Origin: Roseburia sp.
Lineage (GTDB): Bacteria > Bacillota > Clostridia > Lachnospirales > Lachnospiraceae
Assembly: GCA_017549185.1 (NCBI GenBank)
Contig: JAFYVJ010000021.1
Location: forward strand, 124,001 to 188,000
Length of the DNA stretch: 64,000 bases
Direction: 5' to 3'
How positions within the stretch are numbered: position 1 is the first letter of the stretch; each line of letters opens with the position of its first letter. Below, one piece after another: positions 55,001 to 64,000 of this stretch. Below the pieces are notes generated by a model. That model did not search any database and was not told where the DNA came from. It saw nothing but the letters and a program-made list of their open reading frames with translations. Position numbers and translations under genes: made by a program.

Positions 55001-57622
55001 GTTATGTTAAAACCTACGGGAGCAAGTAATATTACCGGTACAAAGAATAGTTCAGAAGTTAGTCTGATAAATGCAGAAGCAACATTTAATAATATCTCAA
55101 ATGTGAAGAAACTGGTATTGGATAATTCATATGTGAAAACTACAGGTACTGTGACAGTGACAGAGGCAACTGTGAAGGGTGCGTTTAAGTGGGAGACACT
55201 GGGGAAAACAACTGTGACTAATATGGATGCTTCAGCTATTGCTACGGGAGGTTATATAGCGACAAAGCAAGCAGCAAAAATACTGACACCAATGTTTGTG
55301 ATTAGCGGTTGCGTAACTTTGAATGAAGCTAAGACACCAGTGCCATTTAAACTTTATGCTTCTAATGCAACATCTGATAATTTGTGTGAAGTCTCAGAAT
55401 ACAGTGGTATTGCATTTGTAGTGGCACCGAAGGAAGCTGCTGACCGATTCGTAGCATATCCATTTGTAGATGAAGATGCCGACAATAATGAAGGGGTTAC
55501 AACGTCAAATCTGATTGCTTATAAAACTATAAAAAATGAAGTGGCAAATGGAAATAAGGATGAGATGGCAGTACGTTTACTTCAGACGCATGAGGGTGTA
55601 TCCGGTGAAGCAGAGACCTATGCGAAATCTTTTGATGAGGCAGTAATGATTATTGATAATCTAGGCGATAAGACTGCATTTTATCGCATGGAATTGCTAG
55701 GAAAAAGTTCGGAAAGTGTCAGCGTTTTGACAACAAAAAATGGTACGAAGTTAGGAAAGATGACTCTGCCATCAAAAGCAGCAGAGATTACGATTGCTAG
55801 TGAGGATAATGAGAAACCGGTTACGATTATGTATCAGGGAAGTATAGCCGTTAATTGTAATACCGTTTTTGATAATATTGTATTAAGTGAAGCAACTACG
55901 CCGGGCTGTCTTGCTGTGTCCTATAAAGGAGCTTATGAACTTGTATTTACGAAGAATGTAAGAACCAATGCCAAAGAAGAGTTAATGCAGATTAGCAGTG
56001 TCAACATTCCGAAAGGTACGTTGATTTTAGATAATGTGCAGGCGAATGTGAATGGCACTATGCTGGTAAATAATCTGATATCAATCGGGGAAAGTTCATT
56101 AATAGCAAAGGGAAAAACGACGATTACAAATGTTTTAGGTGATGAAACAAAAGAGAATAAATCAGTATTGAATGTGTCATCTTATTTTACGAAAAAGAAT
56201 GTTTCTCAAATGGCTATTAATGGAAATATTACAAATGTAGACATAGCACTTATGGTTTATCCGTATGATGCAAATAAGGGAACACATAAGGATACTTCTG
56301 CGCGAAGTGACGAGATGAAAGATGTATTGCTTATAAAGATGCCGAAGGCGGCATCAAGCCGTGTTTGGCTGATTTGTTCTGATGAAAACGAACTGCAAGG
56401 TAATCTGTACAAACAAAACGGTGGGTTATATTATACGACAGAACCAATATCAGTAGAGGTTGTGGCAAAGGATTCGGAAGCAAAGGAAGTGTATAAGAGC
56501 CGGTTTTTAAGCTGGGAAGAGGCGGTTAAGGAAGTAGATAAGCGTGCAGATTCCACTTTGAGTTATGATATGATTTTAAAGGAAAATATTGGTGGCATTC
56601 CGGGAGCGGAAGTGCCGATAAAATCATTGACATTGCCGACTAAGGCAAAAGAAGTTGTTGTGACTTCAGAGGTGGGAGAAGAGAATCATATTTTCTTTAC
56701 TGGAACAAGGGTCACATTAAAAGCAAACACAACTTTTGAAAAGGTAGGCTTGTATGCATTGAAAAAAGGACCTTTGTTACTTGGCGGTGTGTATAGTTCT
56801 GTGCCTTGTAACTTTTCGGCGGGAAAATATCATTTGAACTTAAAAGACTTGCAATACAAGGAATCAGAGCATATTTGGAATAAACTTGGAACTCTTTCTG
56901 GTACAGCAAAGGGAATGCTTACGGTATGTATTGGAACAGAAGAAAAGAATACTGTTTTTGCAGCGGATAAGATTACCGGCTTTGGAACGGTGAATATCTA
57001 TAACTTAGAGCAAGATGATGTAGTAGTGGAGAATCAGGTAGTGGCATCAGGACTCGTTGAAAAAGGAATGAGTAGTATCGGAACACTTAATCTGTATCCA
57101 GGTACAATAGTATCCTGTGAGAAAGGAAATGTTGTAGCTAAGTATGCAAATATTCGAGGTGGGATTCTTTCAGCGAAAAATATTACAGTTTCACAAAAGG
57201 CAGTATTAGAAAGTGCAAGTCTAAAGGCTGGAAGAGGAGACAAAGCTGACGGGAAATTAAATCTGGCTAATATTGTAGTGGAAGATAGAAACAATTATCT
57301 GGAAGCAAAACTGGATAAAAAAGGTAAAACGCAGATGAATATAAGCGGTACAGTGTCAACTTCAAAGTATTATACCGGTGCAGAAAATGAGCCTGCAATA
57401 ACAGTGGCACTCCGGACGAATGACGGAAGTGCTTATGCAACACTTTCGGAAAACATGATAGTGATGAATGCAGCAAAAGCAGCAGCTTTCTGGTTTGTGC
57501 CGTTCTACTCCTATTATGATGAAAAGACTGATACAACAATAAATGGTATGGGCATTTTGGTAGATGGATGTGGTCTATACAAATCAGGAAAAACAATTAA
57601 ATATGGTAGTATAGGAGTATAG
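52046..57622 (+). CDS. Giant secreted repeat protein with Glu-rich tandem repeat region
   Basis: 1858 residues; ATG 52046 follows gatgaggggagtatcagga. Signal peptide at 1-30 (LAGCLAMLLLFSDVAGVFAA). Residues about 35-215 are a highly acidic stalk with 12-residue tandem repeats of the type SVEDTESMEDAE. After it come five modules of about 300 residues starting near 249, 559, 895, 1192 and 1487; each opens with a helix of the type FSTLAKAVAEIEAR, then LPSKAA-type strand, an xYxGNIxL strand and FxNVxL, followed by beta-rich repeats that suggest a solenoid. The C-terminus (GLYKSGKTIKYGSIGV) has no known anchor. Same design and signal peptide as the next gene, so the two are paralogues. Confidence 0.85.
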   Translation: MKKHMVKRILAGCLAMLLLFSDVAGVFAAEASEILENMEFIADIEMTEGAETIENIAYAEMVEEIEVVESTDNIESTKNVGNLEILEDTGFSESTENTELGEENIEPTESIQSTESTEDVESIEDTESMEDAESVEDAESVENTESMEDAEYVEDTESMEDAEYVEDTESMEDAESVKDTESMEDAESVKDTESMEGIESTKDTEFTENEIIDTGELTVMQPCEDEGRMTQVAVLTYVDEAGVLCTYESENLLSAVVKINELAVKRDYKISLNSNRAEEYDFVLPNAKCVDTLTMEGIGDGVTLGCDGKIALTSSIILKNLSLKNEAAYTISLGNFKLTIDENVNFNTRVNITSDKKGSLAVTESGVLSNVDSLNVAILVNKGEITADTVKITNAQLNNGHLYSNGTIQIADMTLEGKVVVSAEKDFKVTGKVHSATDDATFYTRKNAKGAPYLTINGTVTKENLKDRIKVGVFEPDLDMLVKLEGGSLLLNAKTATADLFEPVQENVGNLSAYPKEGGYFLQKNKTGIYVFYEDEAKIALCAGYNDNGDLENTEVLGYFSTLAKAVAEIEARKDSKAVYTIVLLSDVNTIETPSALNLPSKAASVSITSYKNKQFNIFYTGNITLKTHTEFRNVCFSPMNAKKQGIASNIVAGKFNLYLRNVTVTDMQGMDIKDISGSNVQSTTIESCEMEVLGNISGSKELVIKDSLTVKGNVKAGTIIIENGFWDDQEGENVLHVGGTFSATKLIMRGQAVLDVAGAVTVTDISNDKTENIADSQVNVISYGKNSKGLSNLNIKGVIGGNNDIPLELRYGLGAVKKADYQIAVNQNKITLNSKKSLATMPKVALSEVAFYLGEIKLGNKEVVKANKGVYITDISANPNVVLLTEKVNDTETSSYCLDFSQAINEINNIGEVDADYTIRIGLLAKESLASNLVDTNTTDTKKVSAVTMPKKGMAATLTIISDEGESLSYSGNVAYSGKLVVSNVMLKPTGASNITGTKNSSEVSLINAEATFNNISNVKKLVLDNSYVKTTGTVTVTEATVKGAFKWETLGKTTVTNMDASAIATGGYIATKQAAKILTPMFVISGCVTLNEAKTPVPFKLYASNATSDNLCEVSEYSGIAFVVAPKEAADRFVAYPFVDEDADNNEGVTTSNLIAYKTIKNEVANGNKDEMAVRLLQTHEGVSGEAETYAKSFDEAVMIIDNLGDKTAFYRMELLGKSSESVSVLTTKNGTKLGKMTLPSKAAEITIASEDNEKPVTIMYQGSIAVNCNTVFDNIVLSEATTPGCLAVSYKGAYELVFTKNVRTNAKEELMQISSVNIPKGTLILDNVQANVNGTMLVNNLISIGESSLIAKGKTTITNVLGDETKENKSVLNVSSYFTKKNVSQMAINGNITNVDIALMVYPYDANKGTHKDTSARSDEMKDVLLIKMPKAASSRVWLICSDENELQGNLYKQNGGLYYTTEPISVEVVAKDSEAKEVYKSRFLSWEEAVKEVDKRADSTLSYDMILKENIGGIPGAEVPIKSLTLPTKAKEVVVTSEVGEENHIFFTGTRVTLKANTTFEKVGLYALKKGPLLLGGVYSSVPCNFSAGKYHLNLKDLQYKESEHIWNKLGTLSGTAKGMLTVCIGTEEKNTVFAADKITGFGTVNIYNLEQDDVVVENQVVASGLVEKGMSSIGTLNLYPGTIVSCEKGNVVAKYANIRGGILSAKNITVSQKAVLESASLKAGRGDKADGKLNLANIVVEDRNNYLEAKLDKKGKTQMNISGTVSTSKYYTGAENEPAITVALRTNDGSAYATLSENMIVMNAAKAAAFWFVPFYSYYDEKTDTTINGMGILVDGCGLYKSGKTIKYGSIGV
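52402..52650 (+). repeat. 36-bp in-frame tandem repeat (minisatellite)
   Basis: About seven copies of a 36-bp unit coding for SVEDTESMEDAE, itself two 18-bp halves (SVEDTE and SMEDAE). Third positions are highly conserved between copies, which points to recent expansion. Copy number changes would lengthen or shorten the protein stalk without changing frame. Confidence 0.85.
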
Positions 57623-57634
57623 CTGTATAGGAGG

Positions 57635-57681
57635 ACGTCGCCGTTCTATGCCATTTTGGGGCATGGGACGGCGACGTTTTT
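57635..57681 (+). terminator. Terminator after the 1858-residue protein gene
   Basis: ACGTCGCCGT (57635-57644) pairs with ACGGCGACGT (57668-57677), with further pairing ATGCC/GGCAT inside, followed by TTTT. It starts 13 bases after the stop. Confidence 0.88.
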
Positions 57682-57778
57682 ATGGAACGAGAATGTGTAA
57701 AATACATTTTTGCATATTTTGTTAGGGGCTTGAATTGTTAAAAAATATGTAAAAAGAGTGTTCTTTGGGGGTGGGGAA

Positions 57779-57787
57779 TGGTATAAT
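57779..57787 (+). promoter_or_regulatory. Extended -10 promoter of the last gene
   Basis: TGG TATAAT at 57779-57787, 90 bp before the start codon at 57878; the -35 region is poor. Confidence 0.55.
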
Positions 57788-57877
57788 AAAATATAGTACT
57801 TTCGGCAAAATGACTGAAAATAATGGGCAAGGTAAAACGGTAGAAAGCACGAAAATTTTATTTAGGAGGGAAAGTGT

Positions 57878-60800
57878 ATGAAGACACGAAGATTGCTTGC
57901 ACTTGTATTGTGTTTTGTAATGCTTTTTAGCGACGCAACCAGTACACTTGCATCAACGAACTCGGGTGAGCCGATTGCTATCACAGACAGTTCAGAATTA
58001 CTGAATTCAGAAGTGATTGACACGGAAGTACCGGAGGCAAACGTGACAAGTACGGAGGAAACCAGTGAGGAAACTGTGTCTACAGAGAGCACGAAAGTGG
58101 TTGTTCCAGAAGGAACAGAAGAACCGGTGGAGAAACCGGAGACTGCTACAGAAGTTGTAGAATCAACAGAGGTGGTAGAAGATACGGAGGAGATAATAAC
58201 AGGAGAAGTCGAGAATATAAAGGCTGCGTCAACTGCTATTATGGTAGGTTACTCAGATGGTGAGAACTGGGAGAATATCGGAGAAACTCCGTATACCAGT
58301 ATTGCAGAAGCTGTGACTGCTATTGAGGCATATATAGTGGCAAATCCAGGATTTAATTATAATGTCGATATGTTTATGCAGCAGGATGCAGAGCTTACCG
58401 GAGATCTGAAATTAAGTACACCGGATGTAAAGTTAGGATTGGCATTGAATGGACATACATTGACAGTTACAAAAGATGCAACGATTTATGCGGATGTCAG
58501 TACAGGTATGGATATGACTGCAGGTATTATTGACGTCGGTGCAGGTGTTACATTATCAATCATGTCATTTGATCCATGTGGTACAGGAAATTCTTTTGAT
58601 GAACCATGGGAAAGTGGAGAGGAGTATATTAACTGGCAGAATGTGGATATTAATTTTGACAGTACCAATCCGGGAGATTTGATTGTTGGTCAGACACATT
58701 ATAATGGAGTATTAACAAATACTCATATTCGTTTGAATGATATTCGAATTAATAATGCTAAGAATATTACATTTGCAGGTAATGTTGGATATGATTGCAT
58801 CAATATGGATCCAGCTACAGTACAGCTTAATGTAGCGGATACAATTACCGTTATTAACCAAAACGATGATCAAAATCAAATCTGGCAGAATACAGAATTA
58901 TTAGTAAAAACCACATGTAATAATTTGGTTTGGAATGCTCAAGGTGAGGTTGATAACCTTACAGTAAACAATAAATTGATTGCTAGTGGTAGAGCTAGTT
59001 TGAAAGCTTTGACATTTTTGAGTGTAAATGATATTGAAGTGTCAGTCGGTCCAGAAAGTTATGACACATTTGCATTACGTAACGGATATCTTTACGATTT
59101 AAATGGTACTTATTTATCAAAAGCGAATATTGAGATTCATGGAACGATTACAAAAGATCCAACTATGGAATATGCCATAAATTTTGCGAAAGTTTATGAT
59201 GAAATGCAAAATGAGGGATGGCGTTGGGATCATGGAGAAATTCCGTTCGAGATAGGTGAAGTAATTGCGAAAGCACCAAATGTTGATGCGAAATTGACAA
59301 AAATAAATTCGCAAGACAGTGATATGTTATTGGTTGCTAAGAATGATAATGGAGAGTTTGTAGCAAAGGAAGTGATTGTTCAAGTTTGTGTTTGGGACGA
59401 TATGAACAATTGTGCAGTAAAAGAAGCAAATTATGGTTCTTGGGATGCAGCAATTACAGGATTATATACTGATTTTGCAGGTGTGGAAGGTCGTTACAAT
59501 TTTACAATTTATGATGATATTACACTTACGGAGGATGCAATATTCCCAGATTATGTTCAACATATCTGTATCAATGCCCCATGGTTTGGAGAGCCGATTT
59601 TTGATGCAAATGATATGTGGATAGGAGAACATAGATGGATTGTTTGCCCGGCAGTAGACTTAAATGGTTACTCTATTACTATAAATGGTGATGTGGAATG
59701 GGCAGAAGTAATTCAGATTAAAAATAGTTCTGCGAATGCGAGTGAGATTTATATTAAAGCAGAAGCAAATCCGGGACCAGATGGTTATTGGCCAAGTTTT
59801 AGAGGTAATTGGTTTGAAGAGGGTGTCGAATTAGTAGATACGGATGGTAAAGGATTTGCGTTTGGAAACGAATATACATTTATTGATAATGTAACCATTC
59901 GTGTGCCAAATGGCAGAGTAGAACTTAATACAGTAGCAGACGGCACACACGTTGTAAAGGGTGAATTGATTGTTTCTTCGTTTAAGGCTTTCCAGAGTAA
60001 ATGGGAACTTTCCGATGTGACAATTGTAGGTTCTACAGATGGTTCCTTTATCGGAGAAGAAGCAGAAGTAACCGTTACAGGCAAAACCGTATGGCTTGGT
60101 GGTGCAGGTGTGGAAGTACGTGGTACTTTGACATTTGGTGATATCGTTATAAATGCCAATGAGGAAGAGCCATATGCAAGTGTGTGGATGGAAATCGTAG
60201 AAGTTTTTGATAGAGATGCAGAAGGTACAGACGATTACTTTGTTGGAAAAGGTAAATTGACGTTTGAAGGCTCTATTGAAACCGCGGAGGATTTTAAAGC
60301 CGGTAAGGCAGTACATATTAGTAAAAAAGAGGTTTATTACTATCAGGCAAGAGATGAGCAGGGAAATCCACTTTTTAACGATCCGGATGGAAATGATCCT
60401 ATGATTTGGGAAGACCAGTATTGGGATCTGCCATTTGAAAGTGGCGAGACGGTTGCCTATGTAACAGATGGTAGTATAAAAGAAAGCCTGTTCGGCACAA
60501 ACGGCAACGGTATTTCTTTTGAAATTACCGGACAGGAATTAAAGGCATATAAATCGGCTGTCTGTGTAGAATACTATATCGAGAAAGAAGACAGAGGTAT
60601 CAGTTTTGGCTACAAGACATTAGAAGAAGCTTTAGATAATATTGAGCGTGATTTTGAAGGTCGTGAAGGTAGTTATACATTCATTATTTTAGAAGATACT
60701 GAATTATCAGAAGATATCGTTCTTCCTGATTTTGTAAGAAATCTTCGTTTACAGTCTGAGTGGATATGGTATGAACATTATGATGAGAACGGCAATCCGA

Positions 60801-63800
60801 TTGAAATTTACGATGAAGAAGGTAACTTTATGGGTACCGAAGGTCATCATGATGTATATGAGGCTACATTAGATTTGAATGGTCACAGTATTAGCCTTGC
60901 AGGACATATGGAAGTATTTGAAGGTCTCCATGTTATAAGTGATACAGCAACGAAAGGTGAACTTATTTCAACATCGCAGAATGGTGGTGTAGCAATTCGT
61001 CAGATTGACAATGGTGGTTTGGTTTCAGCAACAGGCGGGGCAATCGAAGTAAGTATGGATAAGCCATTTGTAATCTTAGATAATGTCGATGTTGTTGCGG
61101 AAAAAGCAGGTGTAGACCTTTGGTCATTATGGGGAGCTTATACAGTAAATGGTGACATTACTGCAAGATTCATGAACGTCAGAGGTACCTGGACAGTAGA
61201 AGATGTAAAGATTACTACAGATCTTTACATAGAATCCGGATGGTATGATGAAGAAAATGATTACGGCGAACCGGACGGCTATCTGACAGCAGATAATGTG
61301 AGCATTTACAATGGTCATATGTGTAATAATGGACGTTTGGTGGTAAAGGATACTTTTACAGCGAAGAATTCGGGGATTGAAAACTATGGAACATTAATAG
61401 CAGATAAACTGATAGTTCCATCGGGTGAATTCCACAACTTTGAGCAGGTATCTGTAGGCGATGCCGAAATCGAATGGTTCTATAACCATACGGATGTGAT
61501 GTGTTTTGAAGATAACCCGGAAACACCGGATGAAAATGAAGAACATGTGGAAGAATGGGGAGCTATCTTCATTTGTGATACATTTAAGCAGTCAGACAAG
61601 GCATCTTCTTTCATGGATGGAAGTTCAGAATTCATAGTGAATGTAGATGCAGTGATTAATGATCTTTGTACGGGTGGATTTAATCAGGAAGCAATGAACC
61701 CGGCAAATATTACACGTATGCCTGGTGCAAATCTTCAGATTAATGAAGATATCTATCCTGGTGATGAAAGAAATATTCCGGTATGTATCGGTATCTTTAA
61801 TAAGGCAAATGATAAAGTTGCCGGTATGGGAATGGTAGAAGTCTTTGATAGAGATGAGCAGACCGGAACAATTTATGGTTCGTGGTTTGAGCAGGCATTC
61901 GTTGATGCAGAAGGTGAAAAAGTACATGACATAGGCGGAAACGGCTGGTATATGTATAAAGGTAAATTAGAACGTGGAGAAGTTCTGTTTACAACGGATA
62001 TTCCAAATGTTCGCTCTGAATTAGTAGGAATTTCCCAGTATGTAGAAGAAGGAAAAGAAGACGAAGCTATCTGGGAGACAAGTCAGGATGGTAACAAGGT
62101 AGTTGCAGGTGGTTATACTATTTTTGTTTATTCAATGGCAGATGGCGATTGGAAGTGGTTGAGAGATTTTAAAGACTGGTCAGAGGCAGTTGCTTACATT
62201 GATAGTCTTGCGAATCCAAACATCGGTTATGCGATTGAATTGACTGAGAATTTCAGTATTGACGGTCCTCTTACACTTCCTAAGAAAGCGGCAGAAGTAT
62301 TAATTCGTGGATTAGGTGATAAGCAGATTGAACTGACCTGTACAGGAGATATTTCCTTATCTTCACTTGTTGCAGTTACTAATATTAAGTTGAATGCATC
62401 AAATAGTACAGTGAAATTAAATGGCTTTAACTTAATTTTTGATGAGGGCTCTATTGCATACATTGGAAAAGCGGTGGGTACAAAAGAAAGTATTTTGGCT
62501 GCTTTCAATAATTCTGCGATTATGATCGGAAAAGAGGTAACCGGTTTAGCAGGTCTCGAAGTAATGTGGGGTTCTAGGATAGAACTCGGTATGGATAATA
62601 CAGCAGATGCTTCTGTTGCGAAGAAGTTACAGTTGTATAGCAGTATATTAGTTCTTCATGATAGTCTTACCGTAGAAGAAGTTGCTTCCTGGGATGATCT
62701 GAATACAGTTGTGGTAAAAGATGGAAATAGTTTTACGATTACCGGCACTGTTTACGGACCGGATGTTACCTGGGATGAAGCTTGCAGACAGTATGTAGGT
62801 GATAAAGAAGTAGGTATGGATAATACATTTGCTATTACAGAGAATAATCCTGTAAAAGCGAAGATTCGTATCTCCGCAATGAATATTGAAAAATTTGATA
62901 GAAATAGTAATTTTGCAGAGGGTGATGTACTTGTAAATGCACCAAATGTATCAGCAGCTTGGTTTGTTACGGGAAGTATTTACGAAGATCGCATCATTAA
63001 TGAAGAAACAGGTGAATCCATTAAAGTAAGAACCAAGATTGGAAGTCTTACGCATAAAAACGGTGATACAATCTGTTATGGTGAAGGTGATACAACTCCA
63101 AAGGCTGTAGAACTTCGTATACATGATGATGCGATGGGTGATTTTATTCCATATGATACCTATGCAACATTAGCAGAAGCATTTGCAACAATCGACAGTA
63201 TTGGTGATGCAGAAGGATTCTATCGTATCGTGTTGATGGATGATGTGGAAATTGCAACAATGACCACTCCTTCAAAAGCACAGGCTGTACAGATTTGGGT
63301 TGAAAGTGAAGACGCTAAGACGATTACTTATGGCGGCGACATGAAGTTGAACTGTCGCTTGATTATCGCAAATGCAATATTAGCACCACAGTCAGAGAAT
63401 AGTAAGATTCTTGTAGGAAATTATGCGATTAACTTGCTTTACGGAACCAAATTGGCAGATGGTTGTAAGATTACAGATATTACCGGTTCCGGTGTAGCAA
63501 AGGGATCTGAAATCAATTTACATGATAATGAGATTACCATTTCCGGTGATATCAAAAATGTAGGTGTACTTTGCATTCAGAATTCCGTATTGAAGGTAGA
63601 GGGTACAGTAAACGTAGGTGATGTCATTAGTTTTGAAGACGATGCTATTCCTGTAGAAAGACGTTTACAGTCTACTTTGATTGGTACTGCAAAAGTAACC
63701 AGAAAAGAAGGTAAAGTCACTAAAGTAGAACCGCAGATTACGTTTGCCGGTGATACATGGTATGAACAGAGCGAAGTATATATTGCATTACAGGAAAAAC

Positions 63801-64000
63801 AGGTAGATGGTTCTTATAAGTTATTAGACTTCACAGCTGCAGAAATGACAGATGTTTTAGCAGCAGGTATTCCGCTTGTGAAAGCACCGAAGATTTCTTC
63901 TATGATGTTATTAGCTTCAAAGGAGAATAAAGCAGCAAGTTATATTACTGCTAAGGATAATGGATATGTTGTGGCTCGCAAAGATATAAACGCAGTAGGT
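57878..64000 (+). CDS. Giant secreted repeat protein, 3' end beyond window
   Basis: The frame from ATG 57878 (taggaggg upstream) is open for 2041 codons to the window end, so the gene is truncated by the window. Signal peptide MKTRRLLALVLCFVMLFSDA, cleaved near TLAST. A Glu/Thr/Val-rich stalk extends to about residue 120. It then has modules related to the preceding gene: TPYTSIAEAVTAIEAYIVAN, GYKTLEEALDNIERDFEGRE, DWSEAVAYIDSLANP with LPKKAAEVLIRGLGDKQIEL and CTGDISLSSL, and TYATLAEAFATIDSIGD with TTPSKAQAVQIWVESED. Beta-rich repeats between modules suggest a solenoid. Probably a cell-surface protein; function unknown. It continues past 64000 in the same frame (KDINAVG). Confidence 0.85.
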   Translation, partial: MKTRRLLALVLCFVMLFSDATSTLASTNSGEPIAITDSSELLNSEVIDTEVPEANVTSTEETSEETVSTESTKVVVPEGTEEPVEKPETATEVVESTEVVEDTEEIITGEVENIKAASTAIMVGYSDGENWENIGETPYTSIAEAVTAIEAYIVANPGFNYNVDMFMQQDAELTGDLKLSTPDVKLGLALNGHTLTVTKDATIYADVSTGMDMTAGIIDVGAGVTLSIMSFDPCGTGNSFDEPWESGEEYINWQNVDINFDSTNPGDLIVGQTHYNGVLTNTHIRLNDIRINNAKNITFAGNVGYDCINMDPATVQLNVADTITVINQNDDQNQIWQNTELLVKTTCNNLVWNAQGEVDNLTVNNKLIASGRASLKALTFLSVNDIEVSVGPESYDTFALRNGYLYDLNGTYLSKANIEIHGTITKDPTMEYAINFAKVYDEMQNEGWRWDHGEIPFEIGEVIAKAPNVDAKLTKINSQDSDMLLVAKNDNGEFVAKEVIVQVCVWDDMNNCAVKEANYGSWDAAITGLYTDFAGVEGRYNFTIYDDITLTEDAIFPDYVQHICINAPWFGEPIFDANDMWIGEHRWIVCPAVDLNGYSITINGDVEWAEVIQIKNSSANASEIYIKAEANPGPDGYWPSFRGNWFEEGVELVDTDGKGFAFGNEYTFIDNVTIRVPNGRVELNTVADGTHVVKGELIVSSFKAFQSKWELSDVTIVGSTDGSFIGEEAEVTVTGKTVWLGGAGVEVRGTLTFGDIVINANEEEPYASVWMEIVEVFDRDAEGTDDYFVGKGKLTFEGSIETAEDFKAGKAVHISKKEVYYYQARDEQGNPLFNDPDGNDPMIWEDQYWDLPFESGETVAYVTDGSIKESLFGTNGNGISFEITGQELKAYKSAVCVEYYIEKEDRGISFGYKTLEEALDNIERDFEGREGSYTFIILEDTELSEDIVLPDFVRNLRLQSEWIWYEHYDENGNPIEIYDEEGNFMGTEGHHDVYEATLDLNGHSISLAGHMEVFEGLHVISDTATKGELISTSQNGGVAIRQIDNGGLVSATGGAIEVSMDKPFVILDNVDVVAEKAGVDLWSLWGAYTVNGDITARFMNVRGTWTVEDVKITTDLYIESGWYDEENDYGEPDGYLTADNVSIYNGHMCNNGRLVVKDTFTAKNSGIENYGTLIADKLIVPSGEFHNFEQVSVGDAEIEWFYNHTDVMCFEDNPETPDENEEHVEEWGAIFICDTFKQSDKASSFMDGSSEFIVNVDAVINDLCTGGFNQEAMNPANITRMPGANLQINEDIYPGDERNIPVCIGIFNKANDKVAGMGMVEVFDRDEQTGTIYGSWFEQAFVDAEGEKVHDIGGNGWYMYKGKLERGEVLFTTDIPNVRSELVGISQYVEEGKEDEAIWETSQDGNKVVAGGYTIFVYSMADGDWKWLRDFKDWSEAVAYIDSLANPNIGYAIELTENFSIDGPLTLPKKAAEVLIRGLGDKQIELTCTGDISLSSLVAVTNIKLNASNSTVKLNGFNLIFDEGSIAYIGKAVGTKESILAAFNNSAIMIGKEVTGLAGLEVMWGSRIELGMDNTADASVAKKLQLYSSILVLHDSLTVEEVASWDDLNTVVVKDGNSFTITGTVYGPDVTWDEACRQYVGDKEVGMDNTFAITENNPVKAKIRISAMNIEKFDRNSNFAEGDVLVNAPNVSAAWFVTGSIYEDRIINEETGESIKVRTKIGSLTHKNGDTICYGEGDTTPKAVELRIHDDAMGDFIPYDTYATLAEAFATIDSIGDAEGFYRIVLMDDVEIATMTTPSKAQAVQIWVESEDAKTITYGGDMKLNCRLIIANAILAPQSENSKILVGNYAINLLYGTKLADGCKITDITGSGVAKGSEINLHDNEITISGDIKNVGVLCIQNSVLKVEGTVNVGDVISFEDDAIPVERRLQSTLIGTAKVTRKEGKVTKVEPQITFAGDTWYEQSEVYIALQEKQVDGSYKLLDFTAAEMTDVLAAGIPLVKAPKISSMMLLASKENKAASYITAKDNGYVVARKDINAVG

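Overview
The window looks like a chromosomal segment of a low-GC Gram-positive anaerobe, most likely of the family Lachnospiraceae (Clostridia, Bacillota). The reasons are the AT-rich intergenic DNA, the tig-clpP-clpX-lon-ysxC gene order, a T-box riboswitch before valS, VTC/DUF4956/CotH genes in a row, and very large secreted proteins without an LPXTG anchor. The genus cannot be fixed from the sequence alone. Almost all genes lie on the plus strand; one acyltransferase is on the minus strand. I see no tRNA, rRNA, CRISPR array, prophage or transposase gene.

Layout. 1-3.0 kb: acetyltransferase (GNAT) genes mixed with gene remnants, including a methyltransferase that has lost its middle. 3.1-10 kb: housekeeping and accessory enzymes (amino acid:sodium symporter, Nudix hydrolase, zinc peptidases, YbaK-type deacylase, 2H phosphoesterase, LUD protein, C39-like peptidase). 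10.1-16.7 kb: protein quality control cluster (trigger factor, ClpP, ClpX, Lon, YsxC). 16.7-23.7 kb: nicotinate phosphoribosyltransferase, pyruvate kinase, a 46-residue membrane peptide, and T-box-controlled valyl-tRNA synthetase.

23.8-34.1 kb: an envelope-modification locus. Two membrane acyltransferases, a GtrII-like multispanning glucosyltransferase, two polyprenol-phosphate type GT2 enzymes, an amino-acid adenylating ligase, a fold-type III PLP decarboxylase and a stand-alone carrier protein lie together, followed by an FrhB-like protein and a small ferredoxin. The likely logic is that an amino acid is activated, loaded on the carrier, possibly decarboxylated there as in butirosin biosynthesis (BtrJ/BtrI/BtrK), and moved to a membrane-anchored glycan. 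I consider this the best candidate for an undescribed system.

34.3-41 kb: DUF3048 lipoprotein, a BlaI/BlaR1-like regulator pair with an unusual extracellular domain, and the VTC-DUF4956-CotH module. 41-64 kb: a cell-surface region with three giant secreted proteins (2228, 1858 and more than 2041 residues, the last cut by the window end), an SH3-domain membrane protein, and a CpsB-CpsC-CpsD tyrosine phosphorylation module that has no polysaccharide genes beside it. Between cpsD and the second giant gene lies an 815-bp non-coding element with 61-bp inverted ends and several internal hairpins. Smaller palindromic repeats recur in several intergenic spaces across the window.
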